Assembly: GCA_964448675.1 (NCBI GenBank)
Contig: CAYUZU010000023.1
Coordinates: 17,692-81,691, forward strand
Length of the DNA stretch: 64,000 nt
Direction of reading: 5' to 3'
Origin: CAYUZU01 sp964448675
GTDB lineage: Bacteria; Planctomycetota; Phycisphaerae; UBA1845; Fen-1342
Shown in pieces: positions 28,268-37,149 of this stretch (position 1 is its first letter; each line of letters starts with the position of its first letter). The translations under genes and the position numbers were made by a program. Under the pieces are notes generated by a model that had not been told where the DNA came from, made no database searches, and was given only the letters and a program-made list of their open reading frames with translations.

Positions 28268-29074
28268 ATGCAGGATAGCCATCAAGTGCCACCGGCAAGC
28301 GCCACAGCGCCAGACCCGACCGCGACCGCCGACCCGCCGGTGGTGGTGCGGGCCGCCGCGTTGCGCAAGGTCTACGACGCGGTGCACGGCCGGGTGACGG
28401 CCCTGGACGGCGTCGACCTGGACGTTCGCGCGGGCGAGTTCTGTGCGATCATGGGCGCCAGCGGGTCGGGCAAGAGCACGCTGCTGTACCTCGCCGGCGG
28501 CCTAACTCGCCCGACGGACGGCAGCATCACGATCGAGGACCACGACCTGGCGGCGATGTCGGACCGGGCGCGCACGGTGTTTCGGCGACGACGGCTGGGC
28601 ATCGTCTTTCAGGAATACAACCTGCTGCCGACGCTGACGGCCCGCGAGAATGTCGCGCTGCCGATGCTGCTGGAGGGGCAGGCGGTGTCATCGTGTCTGG
28701 CGCGGGTGGATGAGCTGCTCGACGCGGTCCACCTGCGCGAACGGGCCGACCATCGCCCCGACGCCCTGTCCGGCGGCGAGCAGCAGCGCGTGGCGATCGC
28801 GCGGGCGCTGCTCAACGATCCGGCGATCCTGCTGGCGGACGAGCCCACCGGCAACCTCGACTCGCGCCAGTCGGCCGAGATCTGGGCCCTGCTGCGACGG
28901 TTTGCCCGCGAGCGCAACAAGACCATCCTGATGGTGACGCACGAGGCCCAGGGCGCGGCGTATGCGGACCGGGTCATCGTTCTCAAGGACGGCCGCGTCA
29001 TCGGCACGATCGAACCAAAGGGCACCGCGGATGCGACACTGGTCGCGAATCGCTACCAGGAACTGGCGGGCTAA
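28268..29074 (+). CDS. ABC transporter ATPase, MacB/LolD type
   Basis: Product of 268 residues. The ATP-binding features are complete: Walker A GASGSGKST, Q-loop VFQEYNLLPT, signature LSGGEQQRVA, Walker B ILLADEPTGNLDS and the H-loop MVTHEAQ. It belongs to the LolD/MacB/FtsE group, whose partners are FtsX-type permeases. The start is ATG 28268, placed at the end of a promoter-like sequence; a 25-residue non-conserved lead-in precedes the domain. Its last 44 bases overlap the permease gene. It should drive membrane extraction or export of a lipid, lipoprotein or peptide. Confidence 0.92.
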   Translation: MQDSHQVPPASATAPDPTATADPPVVVRAAALRKVYDAVHGRVTALDGVDLDVRAGEFCAIMGASGSGKSTLLYLAGGLTRPTDGSITIEDHDLAAMSDRARTVFRRRRLGIVFQEYNLLPTLTARENVALPMLLEGQAVSSCLARVDELLDAVHLRERADHRPDALSGGEQQRVAIARALLNDPAILLADEPTGNLDSRQSAEIWALLRRFARERNKTILMVTHEAQGAAYADRVIVLKDGRVIGTIEPKGTADATLVANRYQELAG

Positions 29075-31826
29075 GCGCCTCCGCACCGCCGGCGCCGTGC
29101 TCGCGATCGCCCTGGGCACCGGGGCGGTCGTGTGGGTCACGTGCTGCTACGAGTCCGTGCGCCGCGCGGTCATGGAATGGGCCCAGTCGTACGTCGGCAA
29201 TGCGCACGTGACCGTGCAGTCGCCGCTCGATCGCTACGACACCATTCCCGAAAACGTCGTCAGGATGGTGGACGAGGTGGCGGGTGTGGCCCACGCCGCA
29301 CCGGTGCTCGTGCAGCGCCTGCCGGCGACGGTGGCCACGAACGAGCAGATGGCGGCGACCCCCGCGGGCCAGCTTCCCGACACCGAGTGGAACGAGTACC
29401 TCGACGTCCACGGGATTGACCTGGCGCGCGAGCCGGGCGTGCGGGATTGGGCAACGCGGATCGTGCCGGGGGGACGGATGCTGCGCGCGGATGACGAACT
29501 GGCGTGCGTGCTGGAGGAATCGATCGCACGCGAGCAGGGCATCGATGTGGGCGACACGGTGATTCTGTGGCCGGGCAGCATCGAGAGCGAGTGGGTGTCC
29601 TTGGAGGTGGTCGGGCTGGTCGAGCGCCGGCGGATTGCGCACTTCGTCAAGGGGATCGCGCTGGTGCGGCTGCCGGTGCTGCAGCAGCTGTGCAGCAAGC
29701 AGACGCGCGTGACGTCGGTGGACGTCGTGCTGGCAGAGCCGACCAAAGAAGGAGTGCAGCGGACCGCGGCCCAGATCTTCAGCGAATTGCGCGGACGCGT
29801 GCCCAACGCCCAGGTGCGCAGCGTGGCCGCGCGGCTGGCGCAGGTCGAAAAGGCGCAGGAACAGCAGGAAGTCGTGCTATTGCTGTTGAGCTGTGTGGCC
29901 ATGCTGACGGCGCTGTTCATCATTCTCAGCACGCTGAGCATGGGGATGGTCGAGCGCATCGGACAGATGGGACTGCTGCGCTGTGTCGGCACGACGCGCT
30001 GGCAGCTGGCGGCGCTGACGATGACAGAGGTATTCCCGCTCGGGGTGATCGGCATCGTGCTGGGCGTGCCGATCGGGTTGGGACTCACGGCCCTCACCGT
30101 CTGGCTCGTGCCGGAGTACGTCGGGGCCTTCGTGGTCAGTCTACGCGGTATCGCGAGCGCGGGCATTGCGGGGTTGGTGACGGCGCTGTTCGCGGCGGCG
30201 CTGCCGGCGCTGGCGGCCGTGAGCGTGTCGCCGCTGGAGGCCGCCCGGCCGCGGGCGCGCCAGCCGAAGTTCGTATTCCTGGTGGTGAGCTTTGTGCTCG
30301 CCGTTGCGGCGCTGGGAGCGCAATACCACATCGTCGAGCATCGCGTGCAGCGCGACCTGGACTTCATCCAGTGGTCCGCGACGGCGGTCGTGCTGTTGTA
30401 TCTCGGCTACGCGCTGGCCGCGCCGCTCCTGGTGTGGGTTGTCAGTCGGCTGGCCGTGCCGATCGTGGCGTTGCTCGTGGGGGTGCGGCTGCGCCTGTTG
30501 CAGGACCAGGTGGGGCGCGCGGTGTGGCGCTCGGCGGGAATCTGCTGCGGGCTGATGGTGGGGTTGTCGCTGATCGTCGGCCTCGTCGTATTCAATCGCA
30601 GTTTCCGCAGCGGCTGGCAGTTCCCCAAGCAATTCCCGGAGGCGTACATCTGGAGCTTCGAGCAGATCGACGCCAACGTCGATCGTGTCGTCGAAACCGT
30701 CGGTGGCGTCGAGGAATACACGGCCGCGAATGCGGTCAACGTGATTGTCGAAGAGCGGCCCGTCTTCTACCTGGAGAAGATCCTGCGCTCGATCACGTGG
30801 TTCCTGGGCATCGAGCCCGACTCGTTTCTCGACATGGTCGAACTGAAATTCATCGAAGGCGATCCGCAGCGGGCGCGCGAGCTGTTGCGGCAGGGTGGGC
30901 ACGTGCTCATCGCCGCCGACTTCGCCCGTACGCGCCACAAGGGTGTCCACCAGGTACGCGACGAGGACGGCAACGTGATCGTCGACAACACCGTGCGCGT
31001 GCTGTTCAACAACCGCTGGTACCGTTTCAAGGTGGCGGGTGTGATCGACTCGCCGGCGCTCGACATCGCCGCCGGCTATTTCCAGGTCGAAAGCCAGGCG
31101 CACCTGGCGGCGTCGGGGTCGGTGATCGGTACGAATGCGGACATGCAGCGGATGTTCGGCGTGTCGGGGGTGAAGCTGATCCTGCTGAACTTCGACCTGC
31201 CACCGACCGAACCCCCGCCGGATTGGGAGCCGCCGAGTTGGGCCGCGTCGCAGCGCCGGCCGAGCGATCGGTACTACAACGAGAGCCTGTCGGACGCGAG
31301 CCGCTACCAGTACTACCGCGAGATCAAGGTGCTGCTGGACCTGCGCCGCGAATTGGCGGCGTGGAATGCGAACTATGGCACGGCACGCGAGCTCAAGGAC
31401 GAAATCGACCAGGAGCTGACGCGCATGACGTACCTGCTGACGGCCGTGCCCGCAGTGGCGCTGCTGGTGGCTGCGATCGGCGTGGCCAACCTGATGACCG
31501 CGAACGTCGCCAGCCGCGAGAAGCAGATCGCGATCATGCGCGCAGTGGGCGCGACGCGCAGCCAGGTGCTGCGCATGGTGATCGGGGAGGCGCTGGTGCT
31601 CGGGCTGCTGGGCAGCGCGCTGGGCATGGGGCTCGGGCTGCACCTCGCATGGAACACGACCGCGATGACGTACGCCATGTGGGGCTTCGATGTGCCGTTC
31701 ACCGTGCCGTGGGCGTTCGTGCTGGCTGCGGCGGCGTTGACGATCGGCCTGTGCATCATCGCCGGCGTGGCCCCGGCGCGACACGCGGCACGAACCAACG
31801 TCATCGATGCGCTGCACGTATCGTGA
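29031..31826 (+). CDS. ABC transporter permease with two FtsX domains
   Basis: Product of 931 residues. The start ATG 29031 lies inside the ATPase gene and opens with WRAKRLRTAGAVLAIALG, the usual amphipathic lead-in and first helix. A periplasmic MacB-like region follows, then a first FtsX domain (about 285-400: MGMVERIGQMGLLRCVGTTR), further helices near 415-520, a second periplasmic region and a C-terminal FtsX domain (from about 800: ASREKQIAIMRAVGATRSQVLRMVIGEAL). This two-FtsX layout is typical of large exporter or lipoprotein-handling permeases. Substrate unknown. It converges with the secreted protein gene at 31856. Confidence 0.9.
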   Translation: MRHWSRIATRNWRAKRLRTAGAVLAIALGTGAVVWVTCCYESVRRAVMEWAQSYVGNAHVTVQSPLDRYDTIPENVVRMVDEVAGVAHAAPVLVQRLPATVATNEQMAATPAGQLPDTEWNEYLDVHGIDLAREPGVRDWATRIVPGGRMLRADDELACVLEESIAREQGIDVGDTVILWPGSIESEWVSLEVVGLVERRRIAHFVKGIALVRLPVLQQLCSKQTRVTSVDVVLAEPTKEGVQRTAAQIFSELRGRVPNAQVRSVAARLAQVEKAQEQQEVVLLLLSCVAMLTALFIILSTLSMGMVERIGQMGLLRCVGTTRWQLAALTMTEVFPLGVIGIVLGVPIGLGLTALTVWLVPEYVGAFVVSLRGIASAGIAGLVTALFAAALPALAAVSVSPLEAARPRARQPKFVFLVVSFVLAVAALGAQYHIVEHRVQRDLDFIQWSATAVVLLYLGYALAAPLLVWVVSRLAVPIVALLVGVRLRLLQDQVGRAVWRSAGICCGLMVGLSLIVGLVVFNRSFRSGWQFPKQFPEAYIWSFEQIDANVDRVVETVGGVEEYTAANAVNVIVEERPVFYLEKILRSITWFLGIEPDSFLDMVELKFIEGDPQRARELLRQGGHVLIAADFARTRHKGVHQVRDEDGNVIVDNTVRVLFNNRWYRFKVAGVIDSPALDIAAGYFQVESQAHLAASGSVIGTNADMQRMFGVSGVKLILLNFDLPPTEPPPDWEPPSWAASQRRPSDRYYNESLSDASRYQYYREIKVLLDLRRELAAWNANYGTARELKDEIDQELTRMTYLLTAVPAVALLVAAIGVANLMTANVASREKQIAIMRAVGATRSQVLRMVIGEALVLGLLGSALGMGLGLHLAWNTTAMTYAMWGFDVPFTVPWAFVLAAAALTIGLCIIAGVAPARHAARTNVIDALHVS

Positions 31827-31855
31827 GGGAGTTGCCAGTCGTCGGTGCCGAGTCG

Positions 31856-32932
31856 TCAGTCATCCGTGGGGTTGGCGTTTGCCGGCTGGCCGGCCTCGCG
31901 AGCCCGAATCGCCTGGATGAGGCGTTGCACACCCTCGTCGCGCACGCCCAGGTAACGCACCGCGCACAAGACCTGGCAGCGAGCGATCTCCAACGCGCGC
32001 TGGTCGCGCCCGCGCATCAGCCACATTTCGGCGGCAGTGAGCATGTCCGCCCCCGGCGCGCTGCTGCCGTGCGGCCGCAGCGACGCGAGCACGGTCGCGA
32101 TGTCATCCTCTTTCGGCGGCGCCGGCGGCTCATCGATCACCGTGCAGGCGAAATTGAACCTGGCCATCCGCCCCGGGGCAACATACAGGTGATACCAGCG
32201 GTGGTCGCTGGCCGCGAAACTGCCGTAGCGAAAGCCGCGATAGCGCGGCGTGCGGATCGGGCTTATATGCGCCGCCACGCCGTCGGGCTGCACGTCCGCC
32301 TTCATCCCCGCCAGGGCCGCGGCGGCATAGAGCGCCGGCAGCGCCATGGTCGCGGGATCGACGTCGGCGAAGTCGGTCCCGTATAGCGCCCGCACGGCGG
32401 CGTATTCGTCCTCGAAACACAGGTGATCCGGCAGGGCCGCCCGGAAACCCGCCGCGTATTCCGGATGCGCCGCGGCGAAGTCCGCGAGCCCATCGGCCGC
32501 GAAGTCGTAGTTCTCCGCCAAATCACAGAGAATCTCCGCCAGGCCGAGCGTCTGGTCCACATACAGCATCAGCCGGCAACCGCCGGCGAGCTCCACGCCC
32601 AGCCCCTCGCGAAACAGGTGGGGGTTGTGCACCGCGCGGAACAGGCTCCACGGCACGTCGACTGCATAATCGTCGACGTAGATCGCAAACACGCCGGCGG
32701 ACCGCGCCGGCATCCTGATCCGCTGTGCCGGCTCGTCGAAGACGCGTGTGACGCCCCGCGCCTGGCGGGCCTCGTCCCAGGCGGCCGTCAGCCGAGCGCG
32801 AAGTTGCGCTTCGGGGGTGGCCGTGCGCCGGCGCGCCCCCTCGTGGCGGCCCGCACTATCACAACCCGTGCCACAGGTCAGCCCTGCGACCAGTGACACG
32901 ACACCGATCGTTCTGAACAAGCCCGCGTGCAA
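31856..32932 (-). CDS. Secreted or lipid-anchored protein of unknown function
   Basis: Product of 358 residues from a TTG at 32932; a GTG 11 codons later (VSLVAGLTCGTGC) is also possible. The start is hydrophobic and followed by cysteines, suggesting a lipoprotein signal. The rest is soluble. Recognisable spots are VDQTLGLAEILCDLAENYDF and IRTPRYRGFRYGSFAASDH, with no family I can name. It begins 13 bases after the encapsulin stop, so it may be the third gene of that operon; a role in the nanocompartment is a guess. Confidence 0.6.
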   Translation of the reverse strand: MHAGLFRTIGVVSLVAGLTCGTGCDSAGRHEGARRRTATPEAQLRARLTAAWDEARQARGVTRVFDEPAQRIRMPARSAGVFAIYVDDYAVDVPWSLFRAVHNPHLFREGLGVELAGGCRLMLYVDQTLGLAEILCDLAENYDFAADGLADFAAAHPEYAAGFRAALPDHLCFEDEYAAVRALYGTDFADVDPATMALPALYAAAALAGMKADVQPDGVAAHISPIRTPRYRGFRYGSFAASDHRWYHLYVAPGRMARFNFACTVIDEPPAPPKEDDIATVLASLRPHGSSAPGADMLTAAEMWLMRGRDQRALEIARCQVLCAVRYLGVRDEGVQRLIQAIRAREAGQPANANPTDD

Positions 32933-32938
32933 GCAGCC

Positions 32939-32950
32939 ACCCGCCCTACC
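32939..32950. repeat. Half copy of the dispersed palindrome at the encapsulin stop
   Basis: ACCCGCCCTACC matches the right half of the repeat exactly; its CTA (32946-32948) is the TAG stop of the encapsulin gene on the minus strand. Confidence 0.5.
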
Positions 32951-33758
32951 GTGACGCCGCCTTGAGTTCCACAGCGGCCGCCGGTTCCAGCGTGCGGAAC
33001 GTAAACGACTCGGTGATGAACAGGTGCACTTCCTCGCTGTCGTGGCTCTGGTAACCGATGGACAGGTCCTGGCCGACGGTCATCTCGAAATCGCCGCCGC
33101 GCACCGACATCAGGACACCGCCGTCCAGCGCCCGGCTCCACGCGATGGGGCCGCCGCCGAGCATGTCGCGCACGATGCGCCGCGGGGGATAGCCGCCCTC
33201 ACCGCTCTGAATCAGCGCGTGGTACGGCTCGGTGCCGAGCACGAGGGCGTAGGGCCCGCCGATGCCCGCGGTCTGCAGCGTCTTGAGGGCCTGCGCGACG
33301 GCCTGGGCGTACTGCTTGACGTTGCCTGGCAGCCGCACGGTCTTGTGGGCGGCCGCCTGGCAGATGCCCTTGATCTGGCCCTTGTCAAAGCCCTTGAAGA
33401 TCGCGGTTTCTTCAAAGAAAGCGACCTTGCGGGCGGCCTCCTCGAGCGGCTCGAGATCGACGTCCTTGCAGCCGCGGCCGGCGTTGTCCAACTCCCATTG
33501 CCCCAGCACCAGCGGCACGCGCACCTCGATCAACGGCAGCACCGAGCGCAATCCCCAGGGCACACCACCGGACGCGGCCTTCGCCGCCTCTACGCGACCG
33601 AGATTCACCCCGGCGTGCTCCCAGCCATGCGGCCCGTCGAAATCCACCAGCGTGCGCGCCGTCAGCTGCGCCTTGAAGATCTGGCGCGCGGCCTCGTCCA
33701 CCTCTTCCCAGGCTTCGGCGGTCAGCGGCGCAAACGATCGCTTGAGCAGGTCTGCCAT
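32946..33758 (-). CDS. Encapsulin shell protein (family 1)
   Basis: HK97-fold shell protein that assembles into a protein nanocompartment around cargo. The product is 270 residues, the normal length. Family blocks are the N-terminal LKRSFAPLTAEAWEEVDEAA then ARTLVDFDGPHGWEHAGVNLG, RVPLVLGQWELDNAGRG and AARKVAFFEETAIFKGF. The E-loop and A-domain end in DLSIGYQSHDSEEVHLFITES. It starts three bases after the stop of the ferritin-like cargo gene, so shell and cargo are made together. The likely task is iron storage and oxidation in a closed space. Confidence 0.94.
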   Translation of the reverse strand: MADLLKRSFAPLTAEAWEEVDEAARQIFKAQLTARTLVDFDGPHGWEHAGVNLGRVEAAKAASGGVPWGLRSVLPLIEVRVPLVLGQWELDNAGRGCKDVDLEPLEEAARKVAFFEETAIFKGFDKGQIKGICQAAAHKTVRLPGNVKQYAQAVAQALKTLQTAGIGGPYALVLGTEPYHALIQSGEGGYPPRRIVRDMLGGGPIAWSRALDGGVLMSVRGGDFEMTVGQDLSIGYQSHDSEEVHLFITESFTFRTLEPAAAVELKAASR

Positions 33759-33761
33759 GGT

Positions 33762-34130
33762 CTATCCTTCCTTTTCAAACTTGCCGAGGCCCAGGCTCTG
33801 ACCGGCACCCGAGGCGTCGGCGGCGCTGCCCTCTTCTTCGCCCTCTTCCACCGCGGTAATCGATCCCGTGGTGAACAGGTAGGTGCGGAGCTCCTCGTCG
33901 AACTTGGGCACCATGCGGCGCAGCCATTCGAGCGCCATGGCGGCATGCTCGATCTCCTCGTCGCGGTTGTGCGCGAGAATCGCCTTGAGCTCTTCGTCGC
34001 CGGTGACGTCGACGCGCTGCTGATACCAGGCGACCGCCTCGAGCTCCTCGATCAGGCTCGCAATCGCCCGGTGCAGTTCGCGGGTTTCAGTCGACAGTTC
34101 CGACGCCGGTTCGTGGTATTCCAATGCCAT
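33762..34130 (-). CDS. Encapsulated ferritin-like protein (EncFtn) with cargo-loading tail
   Basis: Product of 122 residues. The four-helix half-ferritin region has the iron-binding pattern of EncFtn: IEELEAVAWYQQR with Glu and Tyr, and NRDEEIEHAAMALEWLRR with Glu and His. The end is an acidic/Gly/Ser linker and the short tail SLGLGKFEKEG, matching cargo peptides that dock inside encapsulins (related to SLGIGSL-type tails). The frame is open well upstream, but homology and GAGG near the start set ATG 34130. It is the first gene of the encapsulin operon. Confidence 0.93.
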   Translation of the reverse strand: MALEYHEPASELSTETRELHRAIASLIEELEAVAWYQQRVDVTGDEELKAILAHNRDEEIEHAAMALEWLRRMVPKFDEELRTYLFTTGSITAVEEGEEEGSAADASGAGQSLGLGKFEKEG

Positions 34131-34656
34131 TGCGCGTATTCCTCTCTTCCTAGCGTGCGGCTCAGAGAGCGGTACCCGGGCGACCATAACGCGCCCGGCG
34201 CGCAGCGGCAAGCCGCGCCGGCCCCGCAACGCTTCGCGAGCGGCGCAGACGAAGACCCCGGACCAGCGAGGGTCCGGGGTCAAAATGAGCACGGTGTGTC
34301 GCGCGCCATCCATGCCACAGCAGCGCGGTCGGGCGGCGGGCAGAGCAGAGGAGAGAAGCGATACCGCCCGGAGGAGGAGGCCCCACGCTGCTGACGGGGA
34401 GCCCGCTCGCGGGCCGGCGGCGACACTGTGACTCATGGTTCGTTCGCGGCGACGCCCTGCTCTTGCGCCATGACAGGTGTCGGCCGCGCGGTTTCGTCTC
34501 GCGCTCGGGCGAACTGACAGCAAAGTAATCCCCAAGTATGAGCGCAGCATGATGGCGGCGCTAAATGCGCATGCGCCGCGTCCTGCGTGAGCAAGCGCCA
34601 CGCTGTTTCTGGAAAGAAGCAGTACCCCACGCACGAGACGGCGCGGCCGTTGCCGA
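34131..34656. other. Gap between EncFtn and msrB
   Basis: 525 bases without a supported gene. Contains the perfect hairpin at 34254-34281 and probably the promoter of the encapsulin operon. Confidence 0.4.
34254..34281. repeat. Perfect 11-bp inverted repeat upstream of EncFtn
   Basis: GACCCCGGACC (34254-34264), 6-base loop, GGTCCGGGGTC (34271-34281). No U tract on either strand. It lies about 120 bases upstream of the EncFtn start. It could be an operator, a processing hairpin or a terminator. Confidence 0.4.
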
Positions 34657-35220
34657 TTACGGTTTGTTCACGTCGCTTGCGTCGGTGCGCTCGCTTCCCG
34701 TCGGCTCGTCGTCCGCCGCATCAAACGCCAATGATGCCGAGTTGATGCAGTAGCGCAGGCCCGTGGGCCGGGGGCCATCGGTGAAGACGTGCCCCAGGTG
34801 GGCGCCACAGTTCATGCAAACGACCTCGGTGCGCACCATGCCCAGGGTGTGATCGGCGTTCTCGCCGACGTTGTCCTTCTCGATCGGCTGATAGAAGCTC
34901 GGCCAGCCGCAGCCCGCGTCGAACTTGGTCTCGGACGCGAAGAGCGGCTCGCCACAACAGACGCAGCGATACACGCCATCCTCGAAGTGGTTCCAGTACG
35001 CGCCGGTGAAAGCGCGCTCGGTGCCCTTCTCGCGCGTCACGTGGTACTGCATCGGCGTGAGCTTTTCACGCCACTGCTCATCGTTGTTTGTCACGTCGGC
35101 ACTCGCTTGTGGGGGGGTTGCGGCGGCCGCCGCACTGGCCGACGCGGGGTCATTGTCACAGCCAAGCCCCAGCGCCGCCAGCAGCGCGCCGCCGATCAGG
35201 ATTGTCCAGTGCATCCGCAT
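34657..35220 (-). CDS. msrB: Peptide methionine-R-sulfoxide reductase MsrB, secreted or lipid-anchored
   Basis: Repairs methionine-R-sulfoxide in proteins. Product of 187 residues with a signal (WTILIGGALLAALGLGC) suggesting a membrane-anchored lipoprotein, although the box LGLGC is not canonical. The domain is complete: zinc pairs CVCCGEPLF and CMNCGAHLGH, GCGWPSFYQPI, HVFTDGPRPTGLRYCINSASL with catalytic Cys in RYCINS. Selenocysteine is not used here. It lies upstream of the encapsulin cluster, though a gap separates them, and fits an oxidative-stress context. Confidence 0.92.
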   Translation of the reverse strand: MRMHWTILIGGALLAALGLGCDNDPASASAAAAATPPQASADVTNNDEQWREKLTPMQYHVTREKGTERAFTGAYWNHFEDGVYRCVCCGEPLFASETKFDAGCGWPSFYQPIEKDNVGENADHTLGMVRTEVVCMNCGAHLGHVFTDGPRPTGLRYCINSASLAFDAADDEPTGSERTDASDVNKP

Positions 35221-35790
35221 GACTGCCACATACACCTCGTTGATCAATGCGGGATCATTGCCCATCAGATGGGAACCGGTCGGACGGCACAGATATTCCC
35301 CCCGCCCGCGCAGAAGCAGGGCCGCCCTGCTCCGCAAGGCGGCCCTCGGCGCCCAGAGACCGGGTCGCGCAACAACGCACGGCGACGAAGCCCCTTCGCC
35401 CTGACGTCGCCGGGGTCACGGTCACCGCTCGGGCGCGGCATACTGCGACACGGGCGGCCGGCCCGCACGCCACCCGTGCGGCGAAGTCGTTCGGCCGCGA
35501 CCGTGAATATGGGCAGCATCAACTGCCGCCCCCCCATGCTAGGCTCCGGGGGGCGGTGATGTCCCGCCGATGTCGTCGGCGCGGGGCGCGCCGCGGCAGG
35601 CCCGAGAAGATCCGCCACGTGGCGGCCTGTTGGCGCCCAATATCCGCCCCTGGCGCCACCGCGACCGGCCGCGGCGTGGATTTGCGGTAAGGGGCGATAA
35701 CGCTGATCTTCGCGTCGGTGAAGATGCCCAGGAACAACAGTTCCCTGAATCTCTCCGCCGGATCGCGGATCTCGGGTCCAAGGTCTCGCG
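35221..35790. other. Gap between msrB and the DoxX gene
   Basis: 570 bases without a gene I can support. A minus-strand stretch near 35650-35760 has some protein-like codons but no start, family motif or stable frame, so it was not called. Confidence 0.4.
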
Positions 35791-36363
35791 TCACTCGGCC
35801 GCGACGCGGCCGGCGGCTTGCGCACGATCGGGGGGTTCGGCGGCGGGCTTGCCCGGCATCAGCAGGCCCTGCAGCGACCAGCGGTTGGGGTTGGCGATCA
35901 CGAGAATCAGCGCGCCGAGCCACAGCAGCGTGTTCTCGATCACTTTCGAGCAGATGTACACCTCGCCGGTGCCGCAGCCGCAGTCGAATTTCACGTCACA
36001 GAAGCTCGCGTACGCGGCCCCCGGGGCGTTGTACAGGCCGGACGCATGGACCAGCAGCATCGGCGTAAAGAACGTCAGCATGCCGAAGATCGTCAGCGCC
36101 GCCCCGCGCGTGAAGATGCCCAGGATCAACGCCACGGCGCAGATCATCTCCAGCCAGGGCACGACAATCGCAGTCAGGTTCAGAAAGTACGGCGGCTTGA
36201 TCGGCAAGACCCCGTACTCGCGCGTGAGCTTGAGAAACTCGATCGGGTCGAGCAGCTTCATGAACGCCATGTACGCGAACATGCCGCCGACAACCAGGCG
36301 CACCAGCAACGGCAAGGGGATCCGGATTCCGTCAACGAAGCGGACCAGGGCCGGTTCCTTCAC
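35791..36363 (-). CDS. DoxX/MauE-family membrane protein
   Basis: Product of 190 residues with four membrane helices: VRLVVGGMFAYMAFMKLL, IVVPWLEMICAVALILGIF, ALTIFGMLTFFTPMLLV and NTLLWLGALILVIA. The loop FCDVKFDCGCGTGE carries three closely spaced cysteines, which in relatives such as MauE take part in periplasmic disulfide or thiol redox chemistry. It starts three bases after the rhodanese stop, so the two are one operon and likely act together in sulfur or redox handling. The precise reaction is unknown. Confidence 0.82.
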   Translation of the reverse strand: MKEPALVRFVDGIRIPLPLLVRLVVGGMFAYMAFMKLLDPIEFLKLTREYGVLPIKPPYFLNLTAIVVPWLEMICAVALILGIFTRGAALTIFGMLTFFTPMLLVHASGLYNAPGAAYASFCDVKFDCGCGTGEVYICSKVIENTLLWLGALILVIANPNRWSLQGLLMPGKPAAEPPDRAQAAGRVAAE

Positions 36364-36366
36364 GGG

Positions 36367-37089
36367 TTACTCCTTACGGCCGGTCTCGTACGGCATGCCG
36401 GCCTCCTCCCAGGCCTCCCAGCCGCCGACGAAGAGGTAGATCCGGTCCCAGGGGACTTCCATCTGGAGCAGTTCGCTGCAGACGTAGAGGCTGTCCTCGC
36501 ACTCGCCGCCGTGGCAGTAGACGATGACCTTGCTGGCGCCCATGACGCGATCGAGGACACTGTCCATGTACTGCTCGATGCGGTAGTAGTCGCACTGGAC
36601 GGCGCCGGGGATGTGGCCCTTCTTGTAGGGGCCGTCCGCCCGGGCATCGACGAATACGTTCAGCCCGTACTCGGTTGCGTCTTCGTTGAAGATCTCGATC
36701 GCCCCTTTCACGCCCACCACCTGCACGGGGTATTCGTTGGGATCCGGGTCCAACTCAACGGAATCCGGCCCCCCTTCATCGTCCCCTTCCGCAGCGCCCG
36801 GCCCCTCTTCGGTCCCCGGGGGCGTCGGTGCCGTCCCGTCCTCGTCCGAGCCGTTTTCACCATGGCCGGACGTGACTTCATCCCCGCCGGACTCGCCGCC
36901 GCCGTTCGTCGTAGGCTGCGCCGTCTTCTGCCCCGGCTCATGCGGCGGCTTGATCCTGACCTCCGGGGTGTAGTCCTTCATGGGATTGATATGATCGCGC
37001 TCGCGCATGGCATTGATGCTGAGCCCGACCACGAACGAAACCACGATCAGCACACCAACCTGCACCAGAATGGCTACGAATGTTCGCAT
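36367..37089 (-). CDS. Membrane-anchored rhodanese-domain protein
   Basis: Product of 240 residues. An N-terminal helix (residues 5-26) anchors it. A strongly acidic Gly/Glu/Pro linker (about 45-115) follows. The rhodanese domain (125-235) has FVDARADGPYKKGHIPGA and the active-site loop YCHGGECEDS with the catalytic Cys. Such proteins move sulfane sulfur or act as thiol switches. It precedes the DoxX gene by three bases. Confidence 0.87.
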   Translation of the reverse strand: MRTFVAILVQVGVLIVVSFVVGLSINAMRERDHINPMKDYTPEVRIKPPHEPGQKTAQPTTNGGGESGGDEVTSGHGENGSDEDGTAPTPPGTEEGPGAAEGDDEGGPDSVELDPDPNEYPVQVVGVKGAIEIFNEDATEYGLNVFVDARADGPYKKGHIPGAVQCDYYRIEQYMDSVLDRVMGASKVIVYCHGGECEDSLYVCSELLQMEVPWDRIYLFVGGWEAWEEAGMPYETGRKE

Positions 37090-37149
37090 ATCACAATCCT
37101 AGCGAGCGTTCCCGGTTGAAGGAAACCGCCTCCCGCGACCGCACGACAA

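Noticed and set aside
29504..32386. 960-codon plus-strand frame across the permease
   Set aside because: Out of frame with the FtsX permease and continuing opposite another gene; no motif, Gly/Arg/Ala-rich.
34254..34281. Intrinsic terminator for msrB or EncFtn
   Set aside because: Strong stem but no U tract on either strand and placed upstream of EncFtn; listed only as an inverted repeat.
35519..35923. Minus-strand frame with a protein-like stretch near 35700
   Set aside because: No start, no family, and it overlaps the DoxX gene in another frame.
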